64,000 nt of DNA from Olavius algarvensis associated proteobacterium Delta 3 (GTDB taxonomy: Bacteria > Desulfobacterota > Desulfobacteria > Desulfobacterales > CAFBRK01): assembly GCA_903231505.1 (NCBI GenBank), contig CAFBRK010000140.1:1-64000 (forward strand), read 5' to 3'. This document shows, piece by piece, positions 27,630-36,945 of this stretch. The first letter of the stretch is position 1, and each line of letters opens with the position of its first letter. The position numbers and the translations under genes are program-made. The notes below the pieces were generated by a model, which saw only the letters and a program-made list of their open reading frames with translations, was not told the DNA's origin and ran no database searches.

Positions 27630-28808
27630 TTACCCGCAGAGTTCGAACAGCGCCGCAGCCCCCATGCCGCCTCCGATGCACATGGACTCCACGCCGTATT
27701 TGGCCCCGGTGGCCTGCATGTTGGCCAGCAGGGTGGCGCAGAGCTTGGCGCCGGTGCAACCCAGGGGATGACCCAGGGCGATGGCGCCGCCGTGGATGTT
27801 CACCTTTTCCATGTCGATGCCCAGCTCGCGGACGCTGTACAGGGCCTGAGCCGCAAATGCCTCGTTGATCTCGAACAGGCCGATATCCGCCAGATCCATG
27901 CCGGCCAGTTTCAACAGTTTGGGGATGGCAAACCGTGGGCCGACACCCATTTCATCCGGGTGGACCCCGATGGTGGTGTAGCATTTGAATTTGGCGATGG
28001 GCGTCACACCCAGCTCCTGGACCTTGTCTTCACTCATGATGACCGTCGCCGCCGCGCCGTCTGTGGTTTGGGAAGAATTACCGGCGGTCACGGTACCGTT
28101 GGCCTTGAATACCGGATTCAGGCCGGCAAGGGCTTCCACGGTGGTCGATTCCCGGATGCCGTCGTCAACATCCTGGATGACCGTTTCCCGTTGAAAGGTA
28201 CCGTCCGGGGTTTGGGTGAAACGGGTGGCGGGTGTCGGCACCAGTTCGGTAAAGAGCCCCTTTGATTTCGCCTCGGCCGCCTTCATCTGGGAGTTGCAGG
28301 CGAACTCGTCCTGCTCTTCCCGGGACACATTGTAGCGCTCGGCCACGATCTCCGCAGTAATCCCCATGGAGGTATACATATCCGCATGCAATTGGGTCCA
28401 CTCCGGATGAGGCCTCGGCATATGCCCGCCCATGGGCACGTAGGTCATCGACTCGACACCCCCGCCGATGGCCACGTCGGCCCAACCGGCCATCACCCGC
28501 AGCGCCGACTGGGCAATGGCTTCCAACCCGGATGAGCAGAACCGGTTTATGGTGGCCCCGGAGGTGCCGATCGGAAAGCCCGCGATCTGGGAGGCGATCC
28601 GGCCGATGTTCAGCCCCTGCTCGGCTTCCGGAAAGGCGCATCCCACCATGATGTCTTCCACGGCCTCTTTCTCGAGGTTCGGGGTCTGCTCAACCGCCGC
28701 GCCCAGGATGAAAGAAAGAAGATCCTCGGGCCGCGTGTCCTTGAAGGCACCCTTGTTCCGCTTGCAGCCGGGGGTTCTCACCGACGTGACGATATAGGCA
28801 TCTCTCAT
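27630..28808 (-). CDS. fadA: Acetyl-CoA acyltransferase (3-ketoacyl-CoA thiolase)
   Basis: Cytoplasmic thiolase that cleaves 3-ketoacyl-CoA with CoA in the last step of beta-oxidation. The 392 residues match the family. The acyl-accepting cysteine is in NRFCSSGLEAIA (about Cys91); the second active-site region is GGAIALGHPLGCTGAK (about residues 343-358) and the base cysteine is in CIGGGMGAA near the C-terminus. ATG at 28808 has AAGGAGATGAG upstream, directly preceded by a perfect hairpin. It follows fadN on the same strand after a 228-bp gap, the same order as Bacillus fadN-fadA. Confidence 0.95.
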   Translation of the reverse strand: MRDAYIVTSVRTPGCKRNKGAFKDTRPEDLLSFILGAAVEQTPNLEKEAVEDIMVGCAFPEAEQGLNIGRIASQIAGFPIGTSGATINRFCSSGLEAIAQSALRVMAGWADVAIGGGVESMTYVPMGGHMPRPHPEWTQLHADMYTSMGITAEIVAERYNVSREEQDEFACNSQMKAAEAKSKGLFTELVPTPATRFTQTPDGTFQRETVIQDVDDGIRESTTVEALAGLNPVFKANGTVTAGNSSQTTDGAAATVIMSEDKVQELGVTPIAKFKCYTTIGVHPDEMGVGPRFAIPKLLKLAGMDLADIGLFEINEAFAAQALYSVRELGIDMEKVNIHGGAIALGHPLGCTGAKLCATLLANMQATGAKYGVESMCIGGGMGAAALFELCG

Positions 28809-28821
28809 GACTCATCTCCTT

Positions 28822-28846
28822 ATAAAATTTCGTTTCGAAATTTTAT
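28822..28846 (-). promoter_or_regulatory. Hairpin abutting the fadA ribosome binding site
   Basis: Perfect 11-bp stem 28822-28832/28836-28846 (minus strand ATAAAATTTCG, loop AAA, CGAAATTTTAT) followed directly by AAGGAG and the fadA start. The outline TTCATAAAAT...ATTTTATAAGG is the same as before serC. Confidence 0.6.
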
Positions 28847-28960
28847 GAATTGAAAGAATATTTGCTCAGAAAGATCTCATCCACGCTTTCTATTTCATAT
28901 AGATCAAAATCATTTATTCCGCGTTTTATCGAAACACCGAAAAACTCTACTCCGAATTCA

Positions 28961-29036
28961 AACCGGGAAACCGGCCAACCGGCAAACGTTCCCACGGGCT
29001 AACCGGCAAACCGGCAAACCGGCAAACCGGCGAACC
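28961..29036. repeat. ACCGGCAA-type tandem repeat
   Basis: Repeated AACCGGCA/AACCGGGA units between fadN and fadA, interrupted at 28986-28999. Related arrays occur at 1-52, 42870-42924 and 43181-43215. Confidence 0.75.
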
Positions 29037-31445
29037 TTAATTCCTTAGCGGTTTCCCCGTCTTCAGCATATGCGCCACCCGGGCGAGGGTTTTCTCTTCC
29101 TTCCAGAAGTCCACGAAGGCCTCCCGCTCCAGTTTGAGAATGACCTCTTCAGGGATCTCGCTGTTGGCCCGGACATCCCCGCCGCTGATTACAAAGGCGA
29201 TCCGCCGGGCTAGAAATGCGTCGTATTCCGAGATAAACTTGCCTTCGCGCATGTTGTGGATCTCGCTGTTGATCATGCCCTGGGCGGTTTCACCGACCAC
29301 CTTGACGTTGCGCTTGACCGGCGGGGCGTATCCTTCGTCGACCAGTTTCAGCACTTCCTTTTTGGCTTCACCGATCAGATAATCCCGGTTCATGACGATC
29401 CGATCCTTGGGCCCGAGGAATCCGTTGGCACGGGCATCGGCTGCCGAGTTGGAAAACTTGGCCATGGCGATGTTCATGAACACCGGAATAAAGAATTTTG
29501 TGAGATCGGTGTCGGTCACGGCATCCGGAACATTGCTGATAAACTTCTTCCAGAGATTGAGACAGCCGCCGCCTGCCGGAAGCAGGCCGACGCCGATTTC
29601 GACCAGTCCCATGTAGAGATCCGCGTGGGCCACGATTTTATCCGCTGTTCCAAGACAGACCTCGCAGCCCCCGCCGAGGGTCATTCCATAGGGTGCCGCC
29701 ACGATGGGGAAAGGGGCATATCGGGCGCGCTGCATGCTGTTTTGTGCCTTCTCGACAAAGGCGTCAATCTCCGAATATTTGCCGGCCTTGGCCAGTTCGC
29801 CCATGAAATGGAGATCCCCCCCGGCGGAAAAGGCTCCAGGCATACCGCCGGCCTGGTTGCCGATGACCATCCCCGCGCCGTTTTCTTCAACAAAGTCGGC
29901 GATCTCGGTCATGAAATCGACAATTTCGCCGTTGATGGCGTTCAATCGGGTATGGAACTCACAGCAAAACACATCGTCGCCCAGATCGATCAGGGAGGCG
30001 GAGCTGTTGGATTTAACGACCTTTCCGGTGCTCTTCAACGATTGCAAAGAGATAATATTCGGGGAGACGGTAATCGGCGTGTAGGCCTTGCCGGCAACGT
30101 CGAAATAGAATAATTGGCCGTCTTCGGATTTATAAAAGCGGGTGTTTCCGGCGGCGAGCATCTCCCGGACAGTGTCCGGGACCGGATATCCTTCGGCGTC
30201 CATTTTCTCGACGGATTCGGCCACTCCGATGGCATCCCAGGTTTCAAAGGGGCCCATCTCGAAATTGTATCCCCACTTCATGGCATTATCGATCTCGACC
30301 ACGGTGTCGGATATCTCCGGAATCCTGTTGGCGGCGTAGATAAGACCGTTGGCAATGACCTTCCAGGCGAATTTGGACCCCTGGTCGTCACCGTACACAA
30401 CGGCCCGAATTTTATCCGCCAATGTTTTTGCCTTTTTGGCGGTTTCGAGGCACGGAAACGTCGGCCACGCGAATTTCTGGTACTCCAGGGTTTGCGGATC
30501 GATCACCTTCCGGATGATCTCCCATTCGGGAGTCAGATCCTTTTTATAGAATCCGGCTTTTGTTTTATTGCCGAGCAGTTTCTGTTCGATCATCTTTTCG
30601 ACAAACCCGGGTATGACGAAGCTGTCCCGCTGTTCGTCATCCGGGACCAGATCGTAGGTGTTTTTGGCCACATGGGCCATGGTGTCGAGTCCGACGAGGT
30701 CCGATGTTTTGAACATGGCGGTTTTGGGGCGCCCCATGGCTGGTCCGAACAGCGCATCGACCTCCGGGATGGTAAGGCCGTCTTCGAGCATCAGCTGCAT
30801 GGCCTTGACGATGCCGTGCACGCCGATCCGGTTTCCGACAAAGTTTGGGGTGTCTTTGGCCCAGACGATCCCCTTGCCGAGATTTTTTTCTCCATACTCC
30901 GCCATAAAGGACAGCACCTCCGGCAGGGTTTCCTCTCCGGGTATGATTTCCAGCAGCTTCATGTAGCGGACCGGATTGAAAAAATGGGTCCCCAGAAAAT
31001 GTTCCCTGAAATCTCTGCTCAACCCTTCGGACATGGCTTTTAGAGGAATTCCCGAGGTGTTTGTAGAAACGATAGTCCCGGGGCGCCGCACCGATTCGAT
31101 GCGGTTCAGGAGATCCTGCTTGACCTTCAGGTTTTCGACGATCACCTCGATGATCCAGTCGCAGGCCGTCAGCTTTTCCAGGTCGTCCTCGAGATTCCCA
31201 ATGGTGATCCGTTCGGCATCCTTGAATTCCATGAACAGCGGCGGTTGCGACAACAGGGCGGCATCCAGGCCGGACTTGACGATGCGATTCCGTGCAACAG
31301 GATCGTTTTTCTCTTCTTGGTTCAGATCGAACGGAACAATGTCCAGCAGGAGCGTTTGCACCCCGGCGGCTGCGAGAAGGGCGGCGATGCCCCCTCCCAT
31401 GATTCCCGAGCCGATTACTCCAGCCATCTGGATCTTACGTCTCAT
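29037..31445 (-). CDS. fadN: 3-hydroxyacyl-CoA dehydrogenase / enoyl-CoA hydratase (FadN type)
   Basis: An 802-residue bifunctional beta-oxidation enzyme with the dehydrogenase first and the hydratase last, the FadN order, opposite to FadB/FadJ. The Rossmann motif GVIGSGIMGGGIA is at residues 9-21. The catalytic His is in FLGTHFFNPVRYM (about 150). A second HAD C-terminal segment runs to about 420. The crotonase-like domain (about 480-760) has the oxyanion regions GNQAGGMPGAFSAGGDL and APYGMTLGGGCEV. ATG at 31445 has AAGGAGGGG upstream. A FadR-type operator overlaps its promoter at 31496-31541. Length and order match Bacillus FadN. Confidence 0.93.
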   Translation of the reverse strand: MRRKIQMAGVIGSGIMGGGIAALLAAAGVQTLLLDIVPFDLNQEEKNDPVARNRIVKSGLDAALLSQPPLFMEFKDAERITIGNLEDDLEKLTACDWIIEVIVENLKVKQDLLNRIESVRRPGTIVSTNTSGIPLKAMSEGLSRDFREHFLGTHFFNPVRYMKLLEIIPGEETLPEVLSFMAEYGEKNLGKGIVWAKDTPNFVGNRIGVHGIVKAMQLMLEDGLTIPEVDALFGPAMGRPKTAMFKTSDLVGLDTMAHVAKNTYDLVPDDEQRDSFVIPGFVEKMIEQKLLGNKTKAGFYKKDLTPEWEIIRKVIDPQTLEYQKFAWPTFPCLETAKKAKTLADKIRAVVYGDDQGSKFAWKVIANGLIYAANRIPEISDTVVEIDNAMKWGYNFEMGPFETWDAIGVAESVEKMDAEGYPVPDTVREMLAAGNTRFYKSEDGQLFYFDVAGKAYTPITVSPNIISLQSLKSTGKVVKSNSSASLIDLGDDVFCCEFHTRLNAINGEIVDFMTEIADFVEENGAGMVIGNQAGGMPGAFSAGGDLHFMGELAKAGKYSEIDAFVEKAQNSMQRARYAPFPIVAAPYGMTLGGGCEVCLGTADKIVAHADLYMGLVEIGVGLLPAGGGCLNLWKKFISNVPDAVTDTDLTKFFIPVFMNIAMAKFSNSAADARANGFLGPKDRIVMNRDYLIGEAKKEVLKLVDEGYAPPVKRNVKVVGETAQGMINSEIHNMREGKFISEYDAFLARRIAFVISGGDVRANSEIPEEVILKLEREAFVDFWKEEKTLARVAHMLKTGKPLRN

Positions 31446-31495
31446 GATCCCCTCCTTGTGACACTGTTAAATTGCGTGAAATCGCGCAGCGTTTT

Positions 31496-31541
31496 ATGAA
31501 TGAATATTCATTCATTAACAAGGGCCTGCATTCGATGTCAA
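31496..31541 (-). promoter_or_regulatory. fadN promoter with FadR-type operator (site 1)
   Basis: Minus-strand TTGACA (31536-31541) and GTTAAT (31514-31519) are 16 bp apart. The perfect 20-bp palindrome ATGAATGAATATTCATTCAT (31496-31515) begins at the -10 and covers the start site. It matches the Bacillus FadR consensus TGAATGAMTANTCATTCA. Confidence 0.8.
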
Positions 31542-32013
31542 GTAAAATCGATGAAATTTCAAAATGACACTTCAGATATCATAAATTATATTTAATACGA
31601 TTATTTATAAACTTATATGGATTTATGTAAGAGATCCGTAAACTCCGCTTCGGACATTTTCACGGGGTATTTCAGGCTGTGAATTGAGATTCATTGTTTC
31701 ATGACACCGAACAGGGTGTGAAATGGTTTCTGTAGTTGACGACGCCGGTCCGAACGCGGTAGAAAATAGGTGTGATACCCGACAGATCAACCCCGGAACC
31801 CGATTCGGCCGGTATGCATCCGCCGGCATCATTCGGTGACGGCCATAAGCACATCCTGATCGACACCGGATTGGAGCAGTTTATGGTCCCGGATGGGGCT
31901 GAAGCGACCTGTGGGTTTCCGACCAGAGGGTCGCCTCACTGGCCGACGAGGTTTTACCGTTGCATGGTCTTTCCATTGGCAGACGCAATCGGATACCACA
32001 GGGGTAACTCAAT
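31542..32013. other. Gene-free stretch
   Basis: Upstream of the fadN promoter and the DHH operon. The first 90 bases are AT-rich. An open frame ending at 32017 has no ribosome binding site and no recognised similarity; no promoter for the DHH gene was identified. Confidence 0.5.
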
Positions 32014-32904
32014 ATGAGAATTGTCACACGACCCGACTTTGACGGCATTGTCTGTGCGGTCTTACTGTTTGATGTGCTGGATATTCAACCACCGGTGAAG
32101 TGGGTGGAGCCCAGTGATATCCAGAAAGGCAACGAAAAAATAGGGGAAGGCGATGTGCTGGCGAATCTTCCCTTCGATAAACGGTGCAGCCTTTGGTTCG
32201 ATCATCATTTTACCAACGAAATCGACACGCCGTTTGAAGGTGCTTTTGAGATGGCCCCGTCAGCGGCACGGGTTGTCTATGATCATTATCGCAAACAATT
32301 TACCAAGGACTTTTCCGAACTGGTGGAAGCGGCGGACAAAATTGATGCGGCTGATTTGACAATCGATGAGGTCAATTACCCGGAGCGCTATCCGTATGTG
32401 CTGCTTTCAATGACTGTGAAAATACCCGGCCGGGAGGAGGCCTACTGGAATCACCTGGTCACCCTGTTATGTGCCGGGGATATCGCGTCGGTGATGGCGG
32501 ACCCTGAAGTTCAGCAGCGATGCCGGGAAACCACTGAAGAAAACGACGAATACCGGGAACTGCTGCTGGCCCACACGAAAATGGAGGGCCACGTGTCCGT
32601 TACCGATTTTCGCACGTTCGATGAAGCGCCTGCCGGCAATCGCTTTCTGGTTTTTTCTTTGTTCCCCGAATCCGTGGTCAATGTTAAAATCCATCACCAT
32701 GACGACGACAAGGGGAAGGTTGTGGTTCACCTTGGGCACAGCATTTTCAACTGGGGGTGTCACGTCAACGTCGGCCAGTTGCTGGCAGGATTCGAGGGCG
32801 GCGGGCACCGGGGGGCAGGGGCAACCACCTTTTCTGCCGGAAAGGCCGATGATTATATTCCGAAAATCCTTGACACTCTGATTCAAAACGAAAGCAACGA
32901 ATGA
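32014..32904 (+). CDS. DHH-family phosphoesterase (exopolyphosphatase/NrnA-like)
   Basis: A 296-residue metal-dependent phosphoesterase. DHH-domain motifs are seen: PDFDG (residues 7-11), the LWFDHH signature (about 64-69) and a DHHA1 C-terminal block FEGGGHRGAGA (about 267-277). Family members degrade short RNA such as nanoRNA, or cyclic dinucleotide products, or polyphosphate; which applies here cannot be told. The stop overlaps the next start by 4 bases, and three further genes follow with ATGA overlaps, so it heads a tight operon (32014-35131). Confidence 0.85.
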   Translation: MRIVTRPDFDGIVCAVLLFDVLDIQPPVKWVEPSDIQKGNEKIGEGDVLANLPFDKRCSLWFDHHFTNEIDTPFEGAFEMAPSAARVVYDHYRKQFTKDFSELVEAADKIDAADLTIDEVNYPERYPYVLLSMTVKIPGREEAYWNHLVTLLCAGDIASVMADPEVQQRCRETTEENDEYRELLLAHTKMEGHVSVTDFRTFDEAPAGNRFLVFSLFPESVVNVKIHHHDDDKGKVVVHLGHSIFNWGCHVNVGQLLAGFEGGGHRGAGATTFSAGKADDYIPKILDTLIQNESNE

Positions 32905-33233
32905 CCGCTGAAAACGATATCGTACTCATTCATTTTGAAGGCAAACCGGTCGTATTTGCACGTATCGAAGCAATTCATCCGGATGTTAAACCGGACTGGT
33001 ACCAGATAAAACTTCTCATGCTCCAGGTGCCCCTGCAACCCGTGACCTGGATCTTACGGACAGCCTACATTAACGGGACGGAGTTCACCATGGGGGGAAA
33101 CCGGATTCGATTGGAAGAAGTCGTATGCCCCCCGGACGAGACCATCGGTGCGGAAGAAAATAACCAAACCGATGACCCCGAATCGATCCGTTCTGCCAAT
33201 GTCATTTCCCTGACGGACTTGAAGAAAAAATGA
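32901..33233 (+). CDS. Uncharacterised 110-residue protein in the DHH operon
   Basis: Starts at an ATGA overlap with the DHH gene and ends in another overlap with the DUF1848 gene, so translation is coupled on both sides. The protein looks like a small beta-rich cytoplasmic domain (IVLIHFEGKPVVFARIEAI, then WYQIKLLML, then the GNRIRLEEV strand) followed by an acidic, probably disordered tail. No signal peptide. I do not recognise the family. Confidence 0.75.
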   Translation: MTAENDIVLIHFEGKPVVFARIEAIHPDVKPDWYQIKLLMLQVPLQPVTWILRTAYINGTEFTMGGNRIRLEEVVCPPDETIGAEENNQTDDPESIRSANVISLTDLKKK

Positions 33234-34132
33234 ACGATGCGGAAAAAATCGTCCTTTCCGCATCCCGCCGAAGTGATATTCCTGCTTTCTACATGCCGTG
33301 GTTCATGGACCGGATGGTCGCAGGGTCATTCAACGTGACCAATCCGTTCAACCGGCGTGTTTCATCCGTTCCGGCCGGCCCCGATTGTGTCCATACCGTT
33401 GTATTCTGGTCGAAGAACTTTGGACCCTTCATCGATGGCGGTTACGGAGAGCGGCTCCAGGACATGGGGTACCACTTGTATTTTAATTTTACGATCAATT
33501 CGGAGTCGCCGATTCTGGAGCCTCAGGTGCCGAGCCTTCCTGAACGGCTGGAACAGTTGAAGAGGCTCACAGCCGCATTTGGTCCGGAAAGTATCCAATG
33601 GCGATTTGATCCGATATGTTTTTATCGCCACATGGGACGGAGACGGCATAATCTGCATGACTTCCCGATCATTGCCCGGACCGCGGGGGAACTGGGGGTG
33701 CACCGGTGTGTCACCAGTTTCATGGACCACTATCCAAAGATCCGTCGACGGACGTCGGCCCTAAGCCGTTTCTCCTTCATCGAGCCCGAAATGGAAGAAA
33801 AGGTCGCTTTATTGCTTCGGATGGGGCAAACTCTGTCGAATTGCGGCATTCACCTGTCGACATGCTGTGAAAAAGAGGTCATGGACCGGCTTTCTGCCGA
33901 TACCGATATCACGGCGGGCGCCTGCATTCCCAGCGAACATCTGGTGCGTTGCCATGGCGGGAAATTGTCTATGAGACGCGATTCAGGACAACGGACGTCC
34001 CAGGGCTGTCGATGCCGGGTATCCCGCGATATCGGCTCCTATGATCTGCATCCCTGTTTTCACCGCTGCCTCTTCTGTTACGCAAACCCCGCCCCGGCCA
34101 AGGCTCAAATCCCCGATACTGTCTACTCATGA
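33230..34132 (+). CDS. DUF1848 family protein
   Basis: A 300-residue protein with the family's opening SASRRSDIPAFYMPWF (residues 10-25), the NPFNRR block near 41, FWSKNFGPF near 60 and FNFTIN near 88. The C-terminus has several cysteines, including CRCRVSRDIGSYD, CFHRCLFCYANP (about 280-291), a CX3CX2C pattern like the radical-SAM cluster motif but at the C-terminal end. Function unknown; Fe-S binding is likely from the cysteines. Overlaps both neighbours by 4 bases within the DHH-dus operon. Confidence 0.82.
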   Translation: MNDAEKIVLSASRRSDIPAFYMPWFMDRMVAGSFNVTNPFNRRVSSVPAGPDCVHTVVFWSKNFGPFIDGGYGERLQDMGYHLYFNFTINSESPILEPQVPSLPERLEQLKRLTAAFGPESIQWRFDPICFYRHMGRRRHNLHDFPIIARTAGELGVHRCVTSFMDHYPKIRRRTSALSRFSFIEPEMEEKVALLLRMGQTLSNCGIHLSTCCEKEVMDRLSADTDITAGACIPSEHLVRCHGGKLSMRRDSGQRTSQGCRCRVSRDIGSYDLHPCFHRCLFCYANPAPAKAQIPDTVYS

Positions 34133-35131
34133 ACATCGGACCGATACGTCTTGAGAATCCTACGATCCTGGCCCCCCTGGCAGGAATTACGAATTTGCCG
34201 TTTCGTCTCATCGCCAAAGAGGCCGGATGCGGTATGGTGTGCTCGGAAATGATCAGCGCCAACGGGCTGGTGCACCGGTCGCGGAAAACCCTCCGGATGC
34301 TTGACAGCTTGCCGGAAGAAAAGCCGCTATCCGTACAGATTTTCGGGTCCGATCCGGACGTTATGGCCGAAGCCGCAGCCATGGCGGCATCTTCCGGAGC
34401 AGACATCCTGGACATTAACTTCGGCTGTTCGGTTCGCAAGGTGGTCAAAACCGGTGCCGGGGTGGCCCTGATGCGGGATTCCAAACGAACCGAGGCCGTT
34501 CTGACGGCCGTGCGTCGTGTAGTGTCCATTCCCATAACCATCAAGGTGCGCAGCGGCTGGGAACCTTCGGGTCAGGAGGCCGTCCGGATCTGCAAAATCG
34601 CCGAGCAATGCGGCGTCGATGCCGTTGCCGTTCATCCAAGGACAGCCAGACAAGGTTTTCGTGGGCGGGCCGACTGGGGGGGTCATCCGAACGGTCAAAC
34701 GGAATGTCGGCATCCCGGTGGTGGGTAACGGGGACATCGTCCTCCCGGACGATGCCCTGGCCATGATGACCGAAACCGGGTGCGATGCCGTCATGGTGGG
34801 CCGTGCCGCTATCGGAAATCCGGGCATCTTTTCTCTGATTGTGGCGCGCCTCCGGAATCAGCCATTGCCGGTTACGGATACAAATCAGCGCCTGGATCTG
34901 ATGAGATGCTACCTCGCCGCATCCATTGATTATTTAGGAGAGCACCATGCCTGTCGAATGATGCGTAGCCGATTGGGATGGTTTTCAAAGGGACTTCCCT
35001 TCGGCAGCCGGTTCCGGGAGATGATCAAGCGGATCTCCACCGAGGCCGAGGCGACAGCCGCCGTCGATCGCTATGAGGAGCTCCTCAGAGCACAAAAAGC
35101 GTCAATGGGCTGCCCCTGTCATTATAGTTAA
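34129..35131 (+). CDS. dusB: tRNA-dihydrouridine synthase, frameshifted
   Basis: FMN enzyme that reduces uridine in tRNA D-loops. The frame from 34129 has the FMN-barrel start GPIRLENPTILAPLAGITN, the catalytic cysteine region NFGCSVRKV (about Cys103) and VHPRTARQGFRGRADWG, then goes out of frame in a run of seven G at 34676-34682. The other frame continues VIRTVKRNVGIPVVGNGDI to a normal C-terminus at 35131. Removing one G gives about 333 residues. A homopolymer lesion makes sequence error plausible. It is the last gene of the DHH operon. The subfamily (DusB rather than DusA or DusC) is probable, not certain. Confidence 0.88.
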
Positions 35132-35171
35132 AACTGAAAATAGTCCATGCGTACCCGGGAAATCCCGGAGG

Positions 35172-35212
35172 TTGCACATATTCCTGTGCAGGACACACTG
35201 GAATATGTGCAA
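35172..35212. repeat. Inverted repeat related to the ATPase-promoter repeat
   Basis: Perfect 13-bp arms TTGCACATATTCC (35172-35184) and GGAATATGTGCAA (35200-35212). The right side extends to ATATGTGCAATGTC, a 14-base identity with the repeat at 8924-8976. No ATPase gene is adjacent here. Confidence 0.65.
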
Positions 35213-35298
35213 TGTCCGCAGATGCCATCTCCGTGTAAAGGTCATTCAAGCACCCTCTGTGCCCTCTATTCCGGCGGTTAATAAAAATGAAATCATAC

Positions 35299-35322
35299 GG
35301 TTCCGGATATATATCCGGAACC
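35299..35322. repeat. Perfect 24-bp palindrome
   Basis: GGTTCCGGATAT followed by its exact reverse complement ATATCCGGAACC, with no central spacer. It lies in the gap between dusB and the receiver-cyclase gene (35132-35626), which otherwise contains only the inverted repeat at 35172. It could be a dimeric regulator site. Confidence 0.6.
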
Positions 35323-35626
35323 TTCCGGTTCTTGTTCCCCGGTGTCCTGCACGACGATATTCTGGCATGAAAATTGATAACTACGGAGATGCAGCTCGAA
35401 CACGCTAGAACAACGGTCAGAATTTCATTCCGATTTGTGGATTGTCGACGCGGTTGAAAGTTGCCGAGTCATCGGTATCGACGTCGAAGTTGGCCATTCT
35501 GTCTCGATTCCGATACCGAACATGTCCATATCCGGACTCCCCCCAAACGGTATCCGGTTAACAGAAACTCACTATGTTCAAATAGAACCTATTCATGGCG
35601 ACGATCCTAAGGCATTGTCGGGCAAT

Positions 35627-36643
35627 ATGGCGATTATGAATGGATTACTGTTTATCGATGACGAAGAGGGTGTCCGAAGGTCGGTAAGCCGCGCTCTTCG
35701 GAAAGAGCCCTACGAGATGTTTACAGCCGGAGACGGAAGGACGGCCATCGCCTTTTTAGAGCGTCATGTTTCAAAGATCGCCATGGTGATTTCCGATTTT
35801 AAAATGCCGGATATGGATGGTTTGGAGACACTTTGCGCCATCGGAAGGATTAATCCCGAGATCACCCGGATTATTCTCACAGGTTACGCCACCATGGAAG
35901 CGGCGATTGCCGCAACCAATGAGGGAATCGACGGCTTCCTCACAAAACCCTTCGACAATATCGAGCTCAGGGCAAAGATCCGGGAAATCAGCGTACGAAA
36001 GCGGTTGCGGCAGTTCATTTCAGAGCGGATCTACCGTGAAATAGACAGCTCTCGGGGGATTCTGGCGCCCAAGTACCACGAAGTGACGGTTCTTTTCTGC
36101 GACATTCGGGGATTTACCGCCATGTCTCAGCAGGTATCACCGGAGAGCCTGGTCGCATTTTTAAATGACCATTATTTTTCACCCTTGGGGGAGATCGCCC
36201 ACGGGTTTGACGGGACCGTCGACAAACATATCGGGGACAGCATCATGGTCGTCTTCGGATCTCCGGCACCTCGTGATAACGATGCTCTGAGGGCGGTTCG
36301 GGCCGGCGTCGCAATGCAGCAAAAAGCTACCGAAATCAATGAGAAACTCCGGATCAGGAAGGCATTTCGGCTCCACATCGGCATCGGCATATCCAGTGGA
36401 GAGGTCTTTTCGGGAGTCCTCGGGTCCCTGCGAAAGAAGGAATTTACGTCGATCGGAATGCCGGTGAATATTGCGGCGCGATTGCAGGGGCTGGCCGGTC
36501 CGGGCGAGATTCTCATCAGCCGGTCGACCTTTCAAAAGATTCAAAAAGAGATATCCGCCACTCCGATGCCGCCGGTGTGTGTGAAGGGGTTGGAAGCACC
36601 CATATCAACGTATCGAGTTCACCCGTCAGGTCGATCGATTTGA
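35627..36643 (+). CDS. Response regulator with class III nucleotide cyclase domain
   Basis: About 338 residues. The receiver domain has acidic residues Asp11/Asp12, phospho-acceptor Asp57 in ISDFKMPDMDG, Thr85 and Lys107 in LTKPF. The cyclase domain (about 150-330) has metal-binding aspartates in FCDIRGFTAM and HIGDSIMVVFG, and the adenine-contact lysine in VDKHIGD. The usual second specificity residue, Asp in GDxVN, is Met here (GMPVNIAARL), so substrate preference is uncertain. The frame opens at 35435, but the receiver starts only near ATG 35627 (or 35636); neither has a strong ribosome binding site. No partner histidine kinase is adjacent. Confidence 0.85.
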   Translation: MAIMNGLLFIDDEEGVRRSVSRALRKEPYEMFTAGDGRTAIAFLERHVSKIAMVISDFKMPDMDGLETLCAIGRINPEITRIILTGYATMEAAIAATNEGIDGFLTKPFDNIELRAKIREISVRKRLRQFISERIYREIDSSRGILAPKYHEVTVLFCDIRGFTAMSQQVSPESLVAFLNDHYFSPLGEIAHGFDGTVDKHIGDSIMVVFGSPAPRDNDALRAVRAGVAMQQKATEINEKLRIRKAFRLHIGIGISSGEVFSGVLGSLRKKEFTSIGMPVNIAARLQGLAGPGEILISRSTFQKIQKEISATPMPPVCVKGLEAPISTYRVHPSGRSI

Positions 36644-36945
36644 GGACCCTCCATAACGAGTCGGCCAAATTCTGCATTGCCGCCGTCAAATAGGGTCCGA
36701 GTGGTCAAGGATTCAAGCGAAATGCTAAGCAGGAAGTCTGGAGTTTGTTTAGAGTGGTTATTAAGAGGCATCAAAAAGATACATTGAAGAGATCGAAAGA
36801 ATGTTAACGGCACTTATTAAATTGCTGGAAAACAAACACTTGACCCCTTGACCCCTCGAATCCTCGGCCCCTTCTCTCATATTCGCGTGGCGAAGAGCCA
36901 ATTGTCGGATTGCTCCAGAGCATAAACCCGAACAGAATTACGTCG
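36644..36945. other. Gene-free stretch between convergent genes
   Basis: No gene or clear terminator. A low-complexity CTTGACCCCTTGACCCCTCG segment is at about 36839-36858. Confidence 0.5.

Noticed and set aside
31772..32017. 81-residue open frame before the DHH gene
   Set aside because: No ribosome binding site and no recognised similarity; it overlaps the DHH start.
35363..35378. Possible sigma-54 promoter (TGGCATG-N4-TTGAT)
   Set aside because: The -12 element lacks the essential GC (reads GA), so support is too weak.
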